DNA from: Gammaproteobacteria bacterium
GTDB taxonomy: Bacteria > Pseudomonadota > Gammaproteobacteria > Arenicellales > JAANXG01
Length of the DNA: 36,530 nucleotides
Direction of reading: 5' to 3'
Assembly: GCA_024639325.1 (NCBI GenBank)
Contig: JAHEIO010000036.1
Coordinates: 1-36,530 of the forward strand
The notes beneath the pieces were generated by a model. It did not search any database, was not told the origin of the DNA, and worked only from the letters and a program-made list of their open reading frames with translations. Made by a program: the position numbers and the translations under genes. Positions 16,071 to 25,030 of the stretch are shown here, piece after piece. Within the stretch, counting starts at the first letter, position 1; the number at the start of each line of letters is the position of its first letter.

Positions 16071-16826
16071 CTATCTGCGGCCGATCAACATGAATCGGGT
16101 GTATTTCTTGAGCTTAGTCTGTCCGTCGTAAATTGGTTCCGACAGCGGTACCTGGCGCTTGAACGAACCCAGATCGGGAGCGCAGTTGTGGTGTTCCTCG
16201 CAGCTAAAGTAGTCATTGGATTGGACGATCATGAGGGTTCCCGGCGGTATTCGACTAAACCAGCGATCGAATTCCGCAAGGTGCTCACAGCTCGTATTGA
16301 TCAACAAATCGGGCCGGGAGTCGTCTGCCGAGGTCCTGGCCAGCAGCCTGCGGTAATCCAGTTCATATATATCGGCGGTCAGGCTCTCGAATCTGCCGTT
16401 CTCTGCATTGGTGCGATTCAATGCCTCCGCGACAGGTCTGCACTGCGGCTCGATATCCACGGATACTACCTTTTTGATGGTGAAACGCGGGTCGTGCAGA
16501 AACATGGCCCCCAGCACACCGTACCAGCCACCCAGGATATAAATCGTACCGAGATCCGTTGTTCCAGTGTCGGCCAGGGTGTCGAGCAACCATTTCTTGC
16601 AGGTAACCTGTCCAAGATTGAGCGAATGCCCCAGTCGCAGGATGGGGTACTCCCTGATGGCATAGAGGATGTCGAGTATGTAGTCGCTGTCCATGAACAC
16701 CGACAGGCCATCCAGGATATCGTGATAGAACTCATCCTTGTCCTGCGGCCCGACAGGATCCACCAGACGCGGATTCAGATCTGGATTCGCTCCCTCTTCG
16801 GCGTCCGCCCCGCCCGGTGCGTTCAT
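16071..16826 (-). CDS. Divergent class I methyltransferase-like protein
   Basis: 251 aa. The middle reads as a Rossmann fold: TIYILGGWYGVLGAMFL (94-110), where the usual DxGxGxG loop is replaced by GGWYGVLG. The acidic residue after strand 2 is D124 (VVSVDIEPQC) and a later motif is LLINTSCEHL (174-183). The N-terminal 30 residues are low-complexity and acidic. A GGAAG Shine-Dalgarno lies about 6 nt before the ATG. It could be a SAM-dependent methyltransferase with an altered cofactor loop, or a methyltransferase-fold protein with another role. It lies 27 nt upstream of the GT2-radical SAM gene, consistent with one operon. Confidence 0.6.
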   Translation of the reverse strand: MNAPGGADAEEGANPDLNPRLVDPVGPQDKDEFYHDILDGLSVFMDSDYILDILYAIREYPILRLGHSLNLGQVTCKKWLLDTLADTGTTDLGTIYILGGWYGVLGAMFLHDPRFTIKKVVSVDIEPQCRPVAEALNRTNAENGRFESLTADIYELDYRRLLARTSADDSRPDLLINTSCEHLAEFDRWFSRIPPGTLMIVQSNDYFSCEEHHNCAPDLGSFKRQVPLSEPIYDGQTKLKKYTRFMLIGRR

Positions 16827-16865
16827 TCCAACTTCCAGTCGCGCGAGATCGCCCGGGCGGCCCGC

Positions 16866-17504
16866 TTACTGCAGGTGCGCCAACGCCTCGGCGGGAACCA
16901 CTGTCGTTACACCTCCGGGCGGCGTCCACAGGAGCTGCAGGGCATGGGAACCTTTCTTCTGGTAGTAGTCGAGCTTGAACTCGTACCAGCCCGGCTCCGG
17001 GATGACCAGTTCCAGCGGATCGGATTCACGGTCGAAGTGGATTTCGGGATCCTCCCAGATCTCGACGCCGCCTACCCAGAACCGTACGCCATCGTTAGAA
17101 ACCAAGTGTAGGATCCAGTTTCCAGACTCCTGAAAATGGATCATTCCGCGGATGAACGCACCGACCATCATGCTTCGATCCGAGGTCAACACGTTGATGA
17201 TCTTGTCTTCCTTGGTAACCGGATCCGTTTCAGTGAGCTGGTTGAGCATGGCAATCGGCTCACCCGGCACCGGGGCCGCGTCGGCCTGATAAATCTCATC
17301 CAACGTGTAGAACTTCTGATTGAGGTATTCCACGGCGAGTCCCGGTTTTATCGCGTCAGCAGAGGGCTGCGGAGAAAGCGGTACTACACCGGAAATGGGT
17401 TCGGCCTGTACGGCGGTCAGGGGACCCGCCAGCACTAGTACCAGCAGCCACTGAATGATTCCTGTTGGCACCGATGCTTGCCGGGCAATGATTAAGTGGG
17501 ACAT
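16866..17504 (-). CDS. Secreted PA14-like domain protein
   Basis: 212 aa from the ATG at 17504, preceded by a strong GAGGAGG; a longer frame to 17558 would bury this Shine-Dalgarno. There is a signal peptide with likely cleavage after VQA (residue 34). Residues about 55-205 match the PA14 beta-barrel: GLAVEYLNQKFYTLDEI near the start, GMIHFQESGNWILHLVSNDG (120-139), RFWVGGVEIW (141-150), and EPGWYEFKLDYYQ with LQLLWTPPGG near the end. PA14 domains in bacteria often bind carbohydrate. It is the only exported, apparently non-enzymatic protein among six genes for modifying enzymes, so it may be their substrate or may bind the product. That is inference. Confidence 0.75.
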   Translation of the reverse strand: MSHLIIARQASVPTGIIQWLLVLVLAGPLTAVQAEPISGVVPLSPQPSADAIKPGLAVEYLNQKFYTLDEIYQADAAPVPGEPIAMLNQLTETDPVTKEDKIINVLTSDRSMMVGAFIRGMIHFQESGNWILHLVSNDGVRFWVGGVEIWEDPEIHFDRESDPLELVIPEPGWYEFKLDYYQKKGSHALQLLWTPPGGVTTVVPAEALAHLQ

Positions 17505-17599
17505 TGAGCCTCCTCGAAACTGATAGTTTTCCCTGCGCCTGGCAGTATACAGTGACATTTAGATAAACAAAATCGCCCGCGCGTTACGGGCCCGGAAGG

Positions 17600-18694
17600 T
17601 CAGGATTCGCCGTCGATAGCAATGCGCACGACGTCATCGGGCTTGTTAGGCCGGTCACCTCTTGCGGCCTCATCGTACTTAAGTCGGAAGTCCTCATGTA
17701 CACCGCAGGTGTGCGCACAGGTGCCGGGCGCGGCAGATGCGCGCCGCCACAGACGCTCCAGTTCCCGCCATTTTTTCGATGCCAGGATGTGCCGAATCGA
17801 ATGTTTTCGCAGACTGAAATGTTGCCGGTTGCGGTAGAACCATGTGCCGGTGTCCGAAGATTCACAGTTCGTGCAGGGATAGAGATAACCCAATGCGGTG
17901 ATAGCGAGGCCTTTGCCGGAAAGGCAATTGGGCCGGATGGAAAGCTGGCTGTCGAGTTCGGGCGCCGGCATGTCCGCAGAGCGGACGCGGCGGACGGCGC
18001 GGCGATTGAGATTGACCACCCCGATGTAGTCGCCGCTTGCGGGCGCAAGTGGGTCGTCCTCGCGGAAACGCGCACTCTTTTTGAACGTGATGTCACGCAC
18101 TCCCAGCCGCTCGGCCAACCTGCGCGCTTCTTCGATCTGGTGTTCATTGTGCCGGAACACGATGAACTTCCAGGACACGAACATCCGCGGCGCACAGTAG
18201 GCCATCGCCGCCTCGATGTCGCTCCAGCGCGAATTGACGCGGTAGATGTGATTGGTATCCTCGAGCCCGTCGACGGAAAAAGTTATGGCGTCCCTCTCGT
18301 CGAGGAGTGCGCACGTCTTCTGCCACCATTGCATGGTGCGGTGGCTGCCGTTGGTCTCGATCATGACGCTCAATCCCGCGGCCTTGAAATGGGCAATCAC
18401 CTCATGGAAACGGGTGTGATAAATGCAGTCACCGTAAGTACCGCACAGATTGATCTTCAGTCCCTCGAAAGCGCGCCGCCCGGACACCGGAAAGATCCGC
18501 TCGATTAGATCGACCGGCAGCTGGGTCAGGTTTTCACGGACCCACGGATTGCCGGTGCGGCTGCACTCGGGGCAGCCTAGCGAGCAGCGATTGGTGATCT
18601 CGACATTGAATGACCGCACGGGTGCGCCCAAAAACTCGTACCCCACAGCAGACGCCGTTTCAGGCTGCTGGAGAAAATCATTAGACGTGGTCAT
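17600..18694 (-). CDS. Radical SAM/SPASM-like protein
   Basis: 364 aa from the ATG at 18694. The frame is open to 18844, but the extra 50 residues run into the REP-like repeat and look non-coding. The radical SAM cluster motif is C37-x3-C41-x2-C44 (TNRCSLGCPEC). The SAM-binding stretch is NLCGTYGDC (82-90) where GGEP is usual. Auxiliary cysteines C257, C274, C277, C326 and C330 form a SPASM-like C-terminal cluster region. Such proteins usually modify peptides or proteins or rearrange sugars. It is the first gene of the six-gene unit that runs leftward, with 95 nt before the PA14-like gene. No short precursor-peptide gene was seen beside it. Confidence 0.82.
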   Translation of the reverse strand: MTTSNDFLQQPETASAVGYEFLGAPVRSFNVEITNRCSLGCPECSRTGNPWVRENLTQLPVDLIERIFPVSGRRAFEGLKINLCGTYGDCIYHTRFHEVIAHFKAAGLSVMIETNGSHRTMQWWQKTCALLDERDAITFSVDGLEDTNHIYRVNSRWSDIEAAMAYCAPRMFVSWKFIVFRHNEHQIEEARRLAERLGVRDITFKKSARFREDDPLAPASGDYIGVVNLNRRAVRRVRSADMPAPELDSQLSIRPNCLSGKGLAITALGYLYPCTNCESSDTGTWFYRNRQHFSLRKHSIRHILASKKWRELERLWRRASAAPGTCAHTCGVHEDFRLKYDEAARGDRPNKPDDVVRIAIDGES

Positions 18695-18788
18695 GATCGG
18701 ACCGGATGGTAGTCGACAGGCCGCGCCACCTGCAAGCCGCCTGACAAAACAGATATTATCGCGGCGACGGTTCTGAACCGCGCCTTGA

Positions 18789-18844
18789 TTGTAGGAGGCG
18801 CGCCCTCGCGCCGATTCTTCGCAGCGGGGCTGCCGCTCCCACAA
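18789..18844. repeat. REP-like palindromic repeat, copy 2
   Basis: A 56-nt unit with inverted ends TTGTAGGAG and CTCCCACAA (8 of 9 positions pair). It has internal pairing as well (GGCGCG with CGCGCC). It lies upstream of the radical SAM gene in the 214-nt gap between two minus-strand genes. The central CGATTCTTCGC is found, reversed, at about 3158-3168 within copy 1. It resembles the REP/BIME-type intergenic repeats of Gammaproteobacteria. The rest of the gap (18695-18788, 18845-18908) shows no gene. Confidence 0.6.
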
Positions 18845-18908
18845 AATTCGTGCGGCTGCAAGGAAGGTGTATGCGGCAGCCGACCCACCATGGATCGGAG
18901 ACTAACCG

Positions 18909-20072
18909 TTATTTATAAGGATCAGCAGCGTCGCGCAGGCCGTCACCAAAGAAGTTAAACGCCAGGATAACGACGATCACCGGCACCACCGGCAGCATCA
19001 ACCAGGGGTACAGGGCCACGACGTTGATGTTCTGCGCTTCGTTCAACAGGACACCCCAGCTCGTAATCGGGGGACGCAGACCCAGGCCCAGGAAGCTCAG
19101 CGCGGTTTCACCCAGGATCATGGACGGAATCGACAACGTTGCCGAGGCGATCAGGTGGCTCATGAAGCCCGGCAGCAGGTGCCGACCGATGATACGGCGC
19201 GGCCGCGCACCCATGAACTGTGCCGCAGTGCAGTAGTCTTCCTCTCTCAGCGCCAGCAGCCGGGACCGCACGGCCCGTGCCAGGCTGGTCCAGTCCAGAA
19301 AGGCCAGGATCACCGTGATGCCGAAAAACACCAGAATCGGGCTCCAGTTTACCGGCAGTACCGCCGACAGGCTCATCCACAGCGGCAACTCCGGGAACGA
19401 CCTGAAAATCTCGATGATACGCTGGATGACATTGTCTATCGGTCCGCCGTAGTATCCGGCGATGCCGCCGATGACGATGCCGAGCGTCATGCTGATCACA
19501 ATCCCGATCAATCCTATGGTTAAGGAAATGCGTGCACCATGGATGATGCGCGACAACATGTCGCGGCCCAGCCGGTCTGTCCCCAACCAGAAGAAATAAC
19601 CGTCCTTGGCGGGACACACCAGGTGAAACGTCGATTCAAAGAGATCCCAGAACATGTAGGGATCGCCCGAACACAGAAAGCGCAGTGGATACACGCTACC
19701 CGTGTCAACTTTGTATTCCCGCTTCAGATTGGTCATGTTCATCTCGAACTTAAAGCCGTAGACGAACGGGCCCTTGAACTCACCCTCGTGGAACCAATGT
19801 ACGGACTGCGGTGGGGCGAAAATGCGCTGCGTATTTCGCGTATTGAAGTTATAGGGGGAGATGAATTCCGTGAATATGCAGGTCACATACGAAAAAAGCA
19901 GGATTGCCGCCGAAATCATGGCAATCTTGTGCCGCTTCAGCTTGAGCCACATCAACTGCCATTGCGAGGCGAGGTAGTACTTTTCCTGCTCCGGGGTCAG
20001 CGCCTCGATGGAGAACGGATCGAACGGCTTTTTCGATACGTAATGCTCTACCGTTCTGTTTGGCGTACTCAT
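18909..20072 (-). CDS. Oligopeptide-type ABC importer permease (OppC-like)
   Basis: 387 aa inner-membrane permease of a peptide/nickel-type ABC importer. One membrane segment (about 48-70) is followed by an unusually long periplasmic region (about 72-163) holding C134 and C153. Five further segments form the transport core. The ATPase-contact loop is AAQFMGARPRRIIGRHLLPG, and GETALSFLGLGL near the C-terminus is typical of OppC. It is longer than a usual OppC (about 300 aa) because of that periplasmic insertion. Its start overlaps the OppB-like gene by 4 nt. It is the last gene of the operon that begins at 24895. Confidence 0.92.
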   Translation of the reverse strand: MSTPNRTVEHYVSKKPFDPFSIEALTPEQEKYYLASQWQLMWLKLKRHKIAMISAAILLFSYVTCIFTEFISPYNFNTRNTQRIFAPPQSVHWFHEGEFKGPFVYGFKFEMNMTNLKREYKVDTGSVYPLRFLCSGDPYMFWDLFESTFHLVCPAKDGYFFWLGTDRLGRDMLSRIIHGARISLTIGLIGIVISMTLGIVIGGIAGYYGGPIDNVIQRIIEIFRSFPELPLWMSLSAVLPVNWSPILVFFGITVILAFLDWTSLARAVRSRLLALREEDYCTAAQFMGARPRRIIGRHLLPGFMSHLIASATLSIPSMILGETALSFLGLGLRPPITSWGVLLNEAQNINVVALYPWLMLPVVPVIVVILAFNFFGDGLRDAADPYK

Positions 20073-21064
20073 CGCGTCACACCTCCCTGCAGCCGTATCC
20101 TGGGATCGAGCATGGCCAGCGCGATATCCGACACCAGTACCCCGACCACCGTCAAGGTCGACAGGAACATCAGGAAGGATCCTGCAAGATACATATCCTG
20201 ACTCTGCAGAGCGCTCAGCATCATGGGCCCGGTGGTCGGCAGGGACAAGACCACGCCCACGACCTCCGCCCCCGAAATAATGCTAGGCAGGATGGCACCG
20301 ATATCCGCAATAAAGAAATTGAGCGCCATGCGCAGGGGATACTTGCGCAGCAGTTTTCCGGGCGGCAGGCCCTTGGCGCGGCCGGTGGTGACATATTGCT
20401 TCTGCAGTTCATCGAGCAGGTTGGCGCGCAGCCGGCGGATCATGCCGGCGGTGCCGGAGGTTCCGATCACGACCACCGGTATCCACAGATGCTCCAGCAC
20501 CGACATCGCTTTGCCCCAACTCCACGGCTGGTCGATGTATTCCGGTTCCATCAGACCCCCTATCGAGGTCCCGAAATACACGTTAGCCAGATACAGCATT
20601 ACCAGAGCAAGCAGGAAGTTCGGCGTGGCCAAACCAATGAAGCCGATAAAGGTCAATCCGTAATCACCCCAGCTGTACTGGTGCGTCGCGCTGTAGATGC
20701 CGATGGGGAACGCAATGATCCAGGTAAACACGATCGTTACCACGGACACGACGATGGTCAAAATCAGCCGGTCGCCGACAACATCACTGACTGGCAGATC
20801 GTACTCGAATGAGTAGCCGAAATCCCCCTGCACCATGCCGACGACCCAATAGACGTACTGCTCCCACATGGGTTTGTCGAGTCCATACTCCTGCCTCAAA
20901 AACTCGACTTTCTTGGAGTCGACGGTCTCTCCCTGGCTTTCGAGTTCGGCGATGTAGCTCTCCAGGTAGTCGCCCGGCGGCAGCTGGATGATAACGAAGC
21001 AGATCAGGCTGATCACCAGCAATGTCGGGATCATCATCAGGAAACGGTGGATGATGTACTTCAT
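20069..21064 (-). CDS. Oligopeptide-type ABC importer permease (OppB-like)
   Basis: 331 aa inner-membrane permease paired with the OppC-like protein. It starts MKYIIHRFLMMIPTLLVISL, the usual OppB N-terminal membrane segment, and continues with GDYLESYI and KPMWEQYVYWV before the core segments. The ATPase-contact loop is YVTTGRAKGLPPGKLLRKY. EVVGVVLSLPTTGPMML near residue 265 matches the conserved pore region. It lies 43 nt after the binding-protein gene and overlaps the next permease by 4 nt. The substrate is not evident: this subfamily includes importers for peptides, sugars and opines. Confidence 0.92.
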   Translation of the reverse strand: MKYIIHRFLMMIPTLLVISLICFVIIQLPPGDYLESYIAELESQGETVDSKKVEFLRQEYGLDKPMWEQYVYWVVGMVQGDFGYSFEYDLPVSDVVGDRLILTIVVSVVTIVFTWIIAFPIGIYSATHQYSWGDYGLTFIGFIGLATPNFLLALVMLYLANVYFGTSIGGLMEPEYIDQPWSWGKAMSVLEHLWIPVVVIGTSGTAGMIRRLRANLLDELQKQYVTTGRAKGLPPGKLLRKYPLRMALNFFIADIGAILPSIISGAEVVGVVLSLPTTGPMMLSALQSQDMYLAGSFLMFLSTLTVVGVLVSDIALAMLDPRIRLQGGVTR

Positions 21065-21107
21065 ACCTGGGTGGTCTCAGTCTCGGTGGCAGATAGGTCG
21101 ATCATTG

Positions 21108-23009
21108 TTAGTCGTCGAACCAGAACGTATCCGGCTGGTAGATACCAAAGTACGAACCGGGCTCCCAGTTGTAGAGGCCCTGCTCCGGGACATTGCGCAA
21201 CTTGTTGTTGACCACAACCGGCTGCGGCACGCCGTTTACGGTACCGATCGTGAAAACCTGATCGGCGTGAATCCCGAGCATTTCGTGCCAGATTTTCTTC
21301 CGCTCCTCCGGGGATTCTGTATGTACCCAATTATCGTTCAGCTTGGACAAACGAACGACCGGTTCGAGATCTGGGGGTTCTCCGGACTGTCCACCGGATT
21401 CGTAGAACTTGCCCCATTTGGACCAGTGCAGCTGCTGCTGAGTAGTCGGCGCCAGTTCCGCAGGGCTCATATCAGCGGTGGGAATGCCATTGTAAAGGCC
21501 CGACCATACCGCCATAACGGAGTCGCCCGCGAAGATCCGGTTTCTGAAGACTTCACGCTGGGACGGTCTGGTAAACAATGCAATTCCCAGCTTCCTCCAA
21601 CTGCCGGTGATCAGTTCCAGGACATCGGTTTCCTCGGTACTTTCACCCGACGATTGGACGATGATCTCCATCGGTTTCCCATTGGGCAGCAAACGCAGCC
21701 CCTTGGAGTTGCGTTTGGACAATCCCATTTCATCCAGCAAGGCATTGGCCTGCTCGAGGTCGAACTGGGCCCAGTTCGTCTGATACTCCGGCCTGAACAG
21801 GGGACTGTCCGGCAGCACGGTGTTGTTGCTCTCGCTAACCAGTCCGAAATAGATCACCTGGTTTATTTCCTGCCGGTTTATGGCCAGGGACAGTGCCCTG
21901 CGAAACCGCACATCTTGCAACATGCTGCGCCAGACTTCGTCGTTGCTATTCAAATTGGGTGCCAGCGCAATCTGCGAACCCTTGGCGGTCCGCCAAAGAC
22001 GCACCGTATAGTCATTGCGCTGTTCCCCTTCCTTCAGAAAGGTATAGTCCTCGAAGGTCAGGTAGCGGGCCTGCAGGTCCACGTCACCGGCTCCGGTCTT
22101 GGCGGCCACGAGACTGACCGACACGATGGTGACGATCGCCCGATCGATGTACGGCAGCTGGTTGCCCTGTTCATCAACGCGGTGGAAAAACGGGTTGCGT
22201 ACGAACACATAGCGATCCGAAGGGGGAAACACCGTGTTGTACCAGGGTTGCAAGGTCGGCAGGTCGGGGTTGGTCAATTTGTACATGCGGGACATGCGTG
22301 CGTGCATACCGGCCCAGTTCCGGGTCCCGGCTTTCCTGACCTTGGTTTTGAGTTGCTCCTCGGTCAGATAGTTCGCATGGAACTGCTTCATGTAGTGGGC
22401 GGGTTCGTAGATGAACAGCGGTCGCGCACCGGCCAGGGCGGTCAGAAAGAAGGGGTTGGGGTTGGACCAGGAGTATCGGATGGTGTATTCATCGATGATC
22501 TCGACTTTCGGCGGCTGATCGTCCACCAGCAGGGAGGTGCTGGGGCCGAAAGGGGACAGGTCCTCGTTGTTGGCGACGTCCTCCCAGAAGTAGCGGAAGT
22601 CTTCAGTCGTAAAAGGGTGGCCGTCGGACCACTTGTGACCCGGGCGCAGGTGGAAGGTGAATATCTTGCTGTCCTCGACTTCGAACCTCTGCAGAACGTC
22701 CGGCACCAGTTCCAGGTTCTGGTTGTAACCGACGAGACGGGAATATCCGTAAATGACCATCTGGCGGATGTCCCGGGTTTTACCCATGAGCATGTCGAGA
22801 TCTCCGCCGTAGCGGCCGATCTTCCTGCCCGTGTCGGAGAGATTGATAACGCGCGGCATCTCCGGCAGCCGTTCGTTCACGGCAGGCAGCTTGCCGGCCT
22901 CGACGTCCGCAACCAGGCTTGGAACTTCGCCGGCTATTGCTGCAAGGGGCAACGAACCGAGCAATAGGCCGGCAGCGGGAATCGTCAGGGCTCTCAACAG
23001 GTTCTTCAT
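21108..23009 (-). CDS. Family 5 extracellular solute-binding protein of ABC importer
   Basis: 633 aa periplasmic binding protein (OppA/DppA type). A signal peptide ends near AIA at residue 26. The family region begins around YGGDLDML (68-75). FTFHLRPGHKWSDGHPFTTEDF near 118 is the hallmark segment, and ALSLAINRQEINQVIYFGL in the second half is also typical. It is longer than usual OppA (about 540 aa). The start overlaps the stop of the ATPase gene by 1 nt (TAATG), and AGGAG lies about 9 nt upstream. It captures the solute and delivers it to the two permeases encoded just downstream. Confidence 0.92.
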   Translation of the reverse strand: MKNLLRALTIPAAGLLLGSLPLAAIAGEVPSLVADVEAGKLPAVNERLPEMPRVINLSDTGRKIGRYGGDLDMLMGKTRDIRQMVIYGYSRLVGYNQNLELVPDVLQRFEVEDSKIFTFHLRPGHKWSDGHPFTTEDFRYFWEDVANNEDLSPFGPSTSLLVDDQPPKVEIIDEYTIRYSWSNPNPFFLTALAGARPLFIYEPAHYMKQFHANYLTEEQLKTKVRKAGTRNWAGMHARMSRMYKLTNPDLPTLQPWYNTVFPPSDRYVFVRNPFFHRVDEQGNQLPYIDRAIVTIVSVSLVAAKTGAGDVDLQARYLTFEDYTFLKEGEQRNDYTVRLWRTAKGSQIALAPNLNSNDEVWRSMLQDVRFRRALSLAINRQEINQVIYFGLVSESNNTVLPDSPLFRPEYQTNWAQFDLEQANALLDEMGLSKRNSKGLRLLPNGKPMEIIVQSSGESTEETDVLELITGSWRKLGIALFTRPSQREVFRNRIFAGDSVMAVWSGLYNGIPTADMSPAELAPTTQQQLHWSKWGKFYESGGQSGEPPDLEPVVRLSKLNDNWVHTESPEERKKIWHEMLGIHADQVFTIGTVNGVPQPVVVNNKLRNVPEQGLYNWEPGSYFGIYQPDTFWFDD

Positions 23010-24895
23010 TACATCAACTCCTGGGAACTGGAGCCGACCATGGCCCGGACCAGGTGCCGGTCGGTCAGCGAAATGAATTCGGTTGGCGTGTGCGCGGTGG
23101 CGGTAAACGGCGGTGGCCAGGCGGCGGGATTCGAATCCTTACCTTCCATCAACGCGGCAAAATTCAGTGGATGATTCAGATCAGGCGAGGGAACCGCGGC
23201 GAGCAGAGCCTTGGTATAAGGATGCGTCGGTTTTTTGAACAGTACATCGCGAGGCGCGATCTCCACCAGGCGACCGGCGCACATGACGGCGATACGGTCG
23301 GACACGTAGTCCACCACCGCCAGGTTGTGCGACACAAATAAATAGGTCAGACCCAGTTCCTTTTGCAGATCCTTCATCAGATTGAGAATCTGCGCCTGGA
23401 TGGAAACATCGAGCGCGGCAACCGGTTCGTCACAGATCAGAAAATCCGGTCTAAGGGCCAGCGCCCGCGCAATGCCTATGCGCTGTCGCTGTCCGCCGGA
23501 AAAACTGTGCGGGTAGCGGTTGAGAAAGCGCGGGTCCAGACCCACCATACGCAACAATTCCGTGACCATCTCCTCCTGGTACGAACGATCACCTGCCTTG
23601 TGTATAACCAAGGGCTCCCGGACTAGATCGAACACGGTCATGCGCGGATTCAAGGAACTGAATGGGTCCTGAAAAATGAACTGCATCTTTCGCGTGAAAT
23701 CCAGCCCCGCCTGGCCGGATAACGCTCGCAGGTCAACCAGCTCGCCCCGGTCATTGTAGGTCATCGAACCGGAGTCCGGGATCAGCCCCCGCATAATCAT
23801 CTTGCTGAGGGTGGTCTTGCCGCATCCGCTCTCGCCGACCAGTCCCACGCACTCTCCGGGCTGGATATCCAGGCTGACGTCACTGACCGCGGTAATGGCG
23901 TGCTCACCACCCATACCGAGCAAGCCACTTTGCCTGATGCGAAATGTCTTGGTCAGATTCTTTATCGATAGATGAGGGCCGCTGGCGCTCGCCTCGGCGG
24001 GCCAGGGCTCCCGGCCGGCAAGCAGCGGTCCGGTCTGATGGTCGATTTCGCGTATCGGAACCAGGCGCTCCCCCGGTTTCATATCGAAGCGCGGCACCGC
24101 CGTCAGCAGCGACTTGAGATAAGGGTGCGATCCTCGCCTGAAGATATCCTCCAGCGTGCCGCGCTCCATAACCTCGCCGTGATACGCTACAACCACTTCG
24201 TCGGCAACGTTGGCAACGACGCCCAGGTCATGGGTAATGATCAATACCGCCATCCCCAGTTCGGTCTGAAGATCCATGATGAGATGCAGTATTTGCGCCT
24301 GAATGGTGACGTCCAGCGCGGTCGTTGGCTCGTCGGCAATCAACAGCGCCGGATGGCAAACCAGGGCCATAGCAATCATTGCGCGCTGGCGCAGGCCGCC
24401 CGACAATTCAAAGGAGTAGGTTTTCATTGCGTTTGCCGGATCGGGAAATCCGACGAGCCCCAGCATTTCCTCCGTAAAATCCAGCCCCTCCCGTCTTCCC
24501 ACATCCCGGTGGAGAAACAAAGCCTCGCTAACCTGATCGCCGACGGTGTGCAGGGGCGACATGGATACCATGGGCTCCTGAAAGATCATCGAAATATTGC
24601 CGCCGCGTATGCTCCTCATGTGGGATCCCTTGCCATCCAGTTTGGCAATATCGACAACTTCGCCACCGCGCTTCGGGTCGGAAAACAAAATCTCGCCGTT
24701 TGTGATGGTCCCGGTGTCGGGAAGTATACGCATGATGGACTGGGCGATTACCGATTTACCAGAACCGCTCTCACCTACCAGCGCGACCGTGGAACCTGGG
24801 GCAACATCGAACGAGACACCTCTGACGGCTTCGACCTCAATGCCGTGTACATTGAAGTCGACTTTCAGATCGCGAATTCTTAAAAGTTCGTCCAT
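23009..24895 (-). CDS. Double ABC ATPase (OppD-OppF fusion) of peptide-type importer
   Basis: 628 aa with two complete nucleotide-binding domains that drive the importer. In the first half, Walker A is GESGSGKS (41-48), the signature LSGG (164-167) and Walker B LLIADEP (184-190). In the second half, Walker A is GESGCGKT (354-361), the signature FSGGQ (465-469) and Walker B FLICDEP (485-491). Each half ends with the HPY...LLAAVP-type region typical of oligopeptide ATPases. The protein starts [12 protein letters not shown]. The ATG at 24895 has no obvious Shine-Dalgarno. It is the first gene of the operon, followed by binding protein, OppB and OppC. The 135 nt upstream probably contains the promoter. 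Confidence 0.95.
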   Translation of the reverse strand: MDELLRIRDLKVDFNVHGIEVEAVRGVSFDVAPGSTVALVGESGSGKSVIAQSIMRILPDTGTITNGEILFSDPKRGGEVVDIAKLDGKGSHMRSIRGGNISMIFQEPMVSMSPLHTVGDQVSEALFLHRDVGRREGLDFTEEMLGLVGFPDPANAMKTYSFELSGGLRQRAMIAMALVCHPALLIADEPTTALDVTIQAQILHLIMDLQTELGMAVLIITHDLGVVANVADEVVVAYHGEVMERGTLEDIFRRGSHPYLKSLLTAVPRFDMKPGERLVPIREIDHQTGPLLAGREPWPAEASASGPHLSIKNLTKTFRIRQSGLLGMGGEHAITAVSDVSLDIQPGECVGLVGESGCGKTTLSKMIMRGLIPDSGSMTYNDRGELVDLRALSGQAGLDFTRKMQFIFQDPFSSLNPRMTVFDLVREPLVIHKAGDRSYQEEMVTELLRMVGLDPRFLNRYPHSFSGGQRQRIGIARALALRPDFLICDEPVAALDVSIQAQILNLMKDLQKELGLTYLFVSHNLAVVDYVSDRIAVMCAGRLVEIAPRDVLFKKPTHPYTKALLAAVPSPDLNHPLNFAALMEGKDSNPAAWPPPFTATAHTPTEFISLTDRHLVRAMVGSSSQELM

Positions 24896-25006
24896 TATTT
24901 TTCAGTAATGGTACTTTATCCAGATATCGGGGCTGGTTTCACTCGGCCGGGATCTTGCCCTACATCTCCTCACCACCTCGATGCCGGCTTTTAATCAAGT
25001 TGCGAG

Positions 25007-25028
25007 AATACTCTACTGGAGTAGTATT
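25007..25028 (-). terminator. Hairpin after the BKACE gene
   Basis: AATACT...ACT pairs with AGT-AGTATT, giving a 9-bp stem with a 2-nt bulge and a GG loop, 2 nt past the BKACE stop codon. No U-run follows on the minus strand, so it is at best a weak terminator or an RNA end-stabilising structure in the 135-nt gap before the ABC operon. Confidence 0.3.
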
Positions 25029-25030
25029 AC

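Noticed and set aside
17505-17599. Possible place for a short RiPP precursor gene between the radical SAM and PA14-like genes
   Set aside because: No start with a Shine-Dalgarno and no open frame of useful length was found in either direction in these 95 nt or in the other gaps of the island.
20988-22967. 659-codon plus-strand open frame opposite the family 5 binding protein
   Set aside because: It mirrors a clear binding-protein gene inside a coupled ABC operon. Long antisense frames are expected in GC-rich coding sequence, and its translation is low-complexity with no motif.
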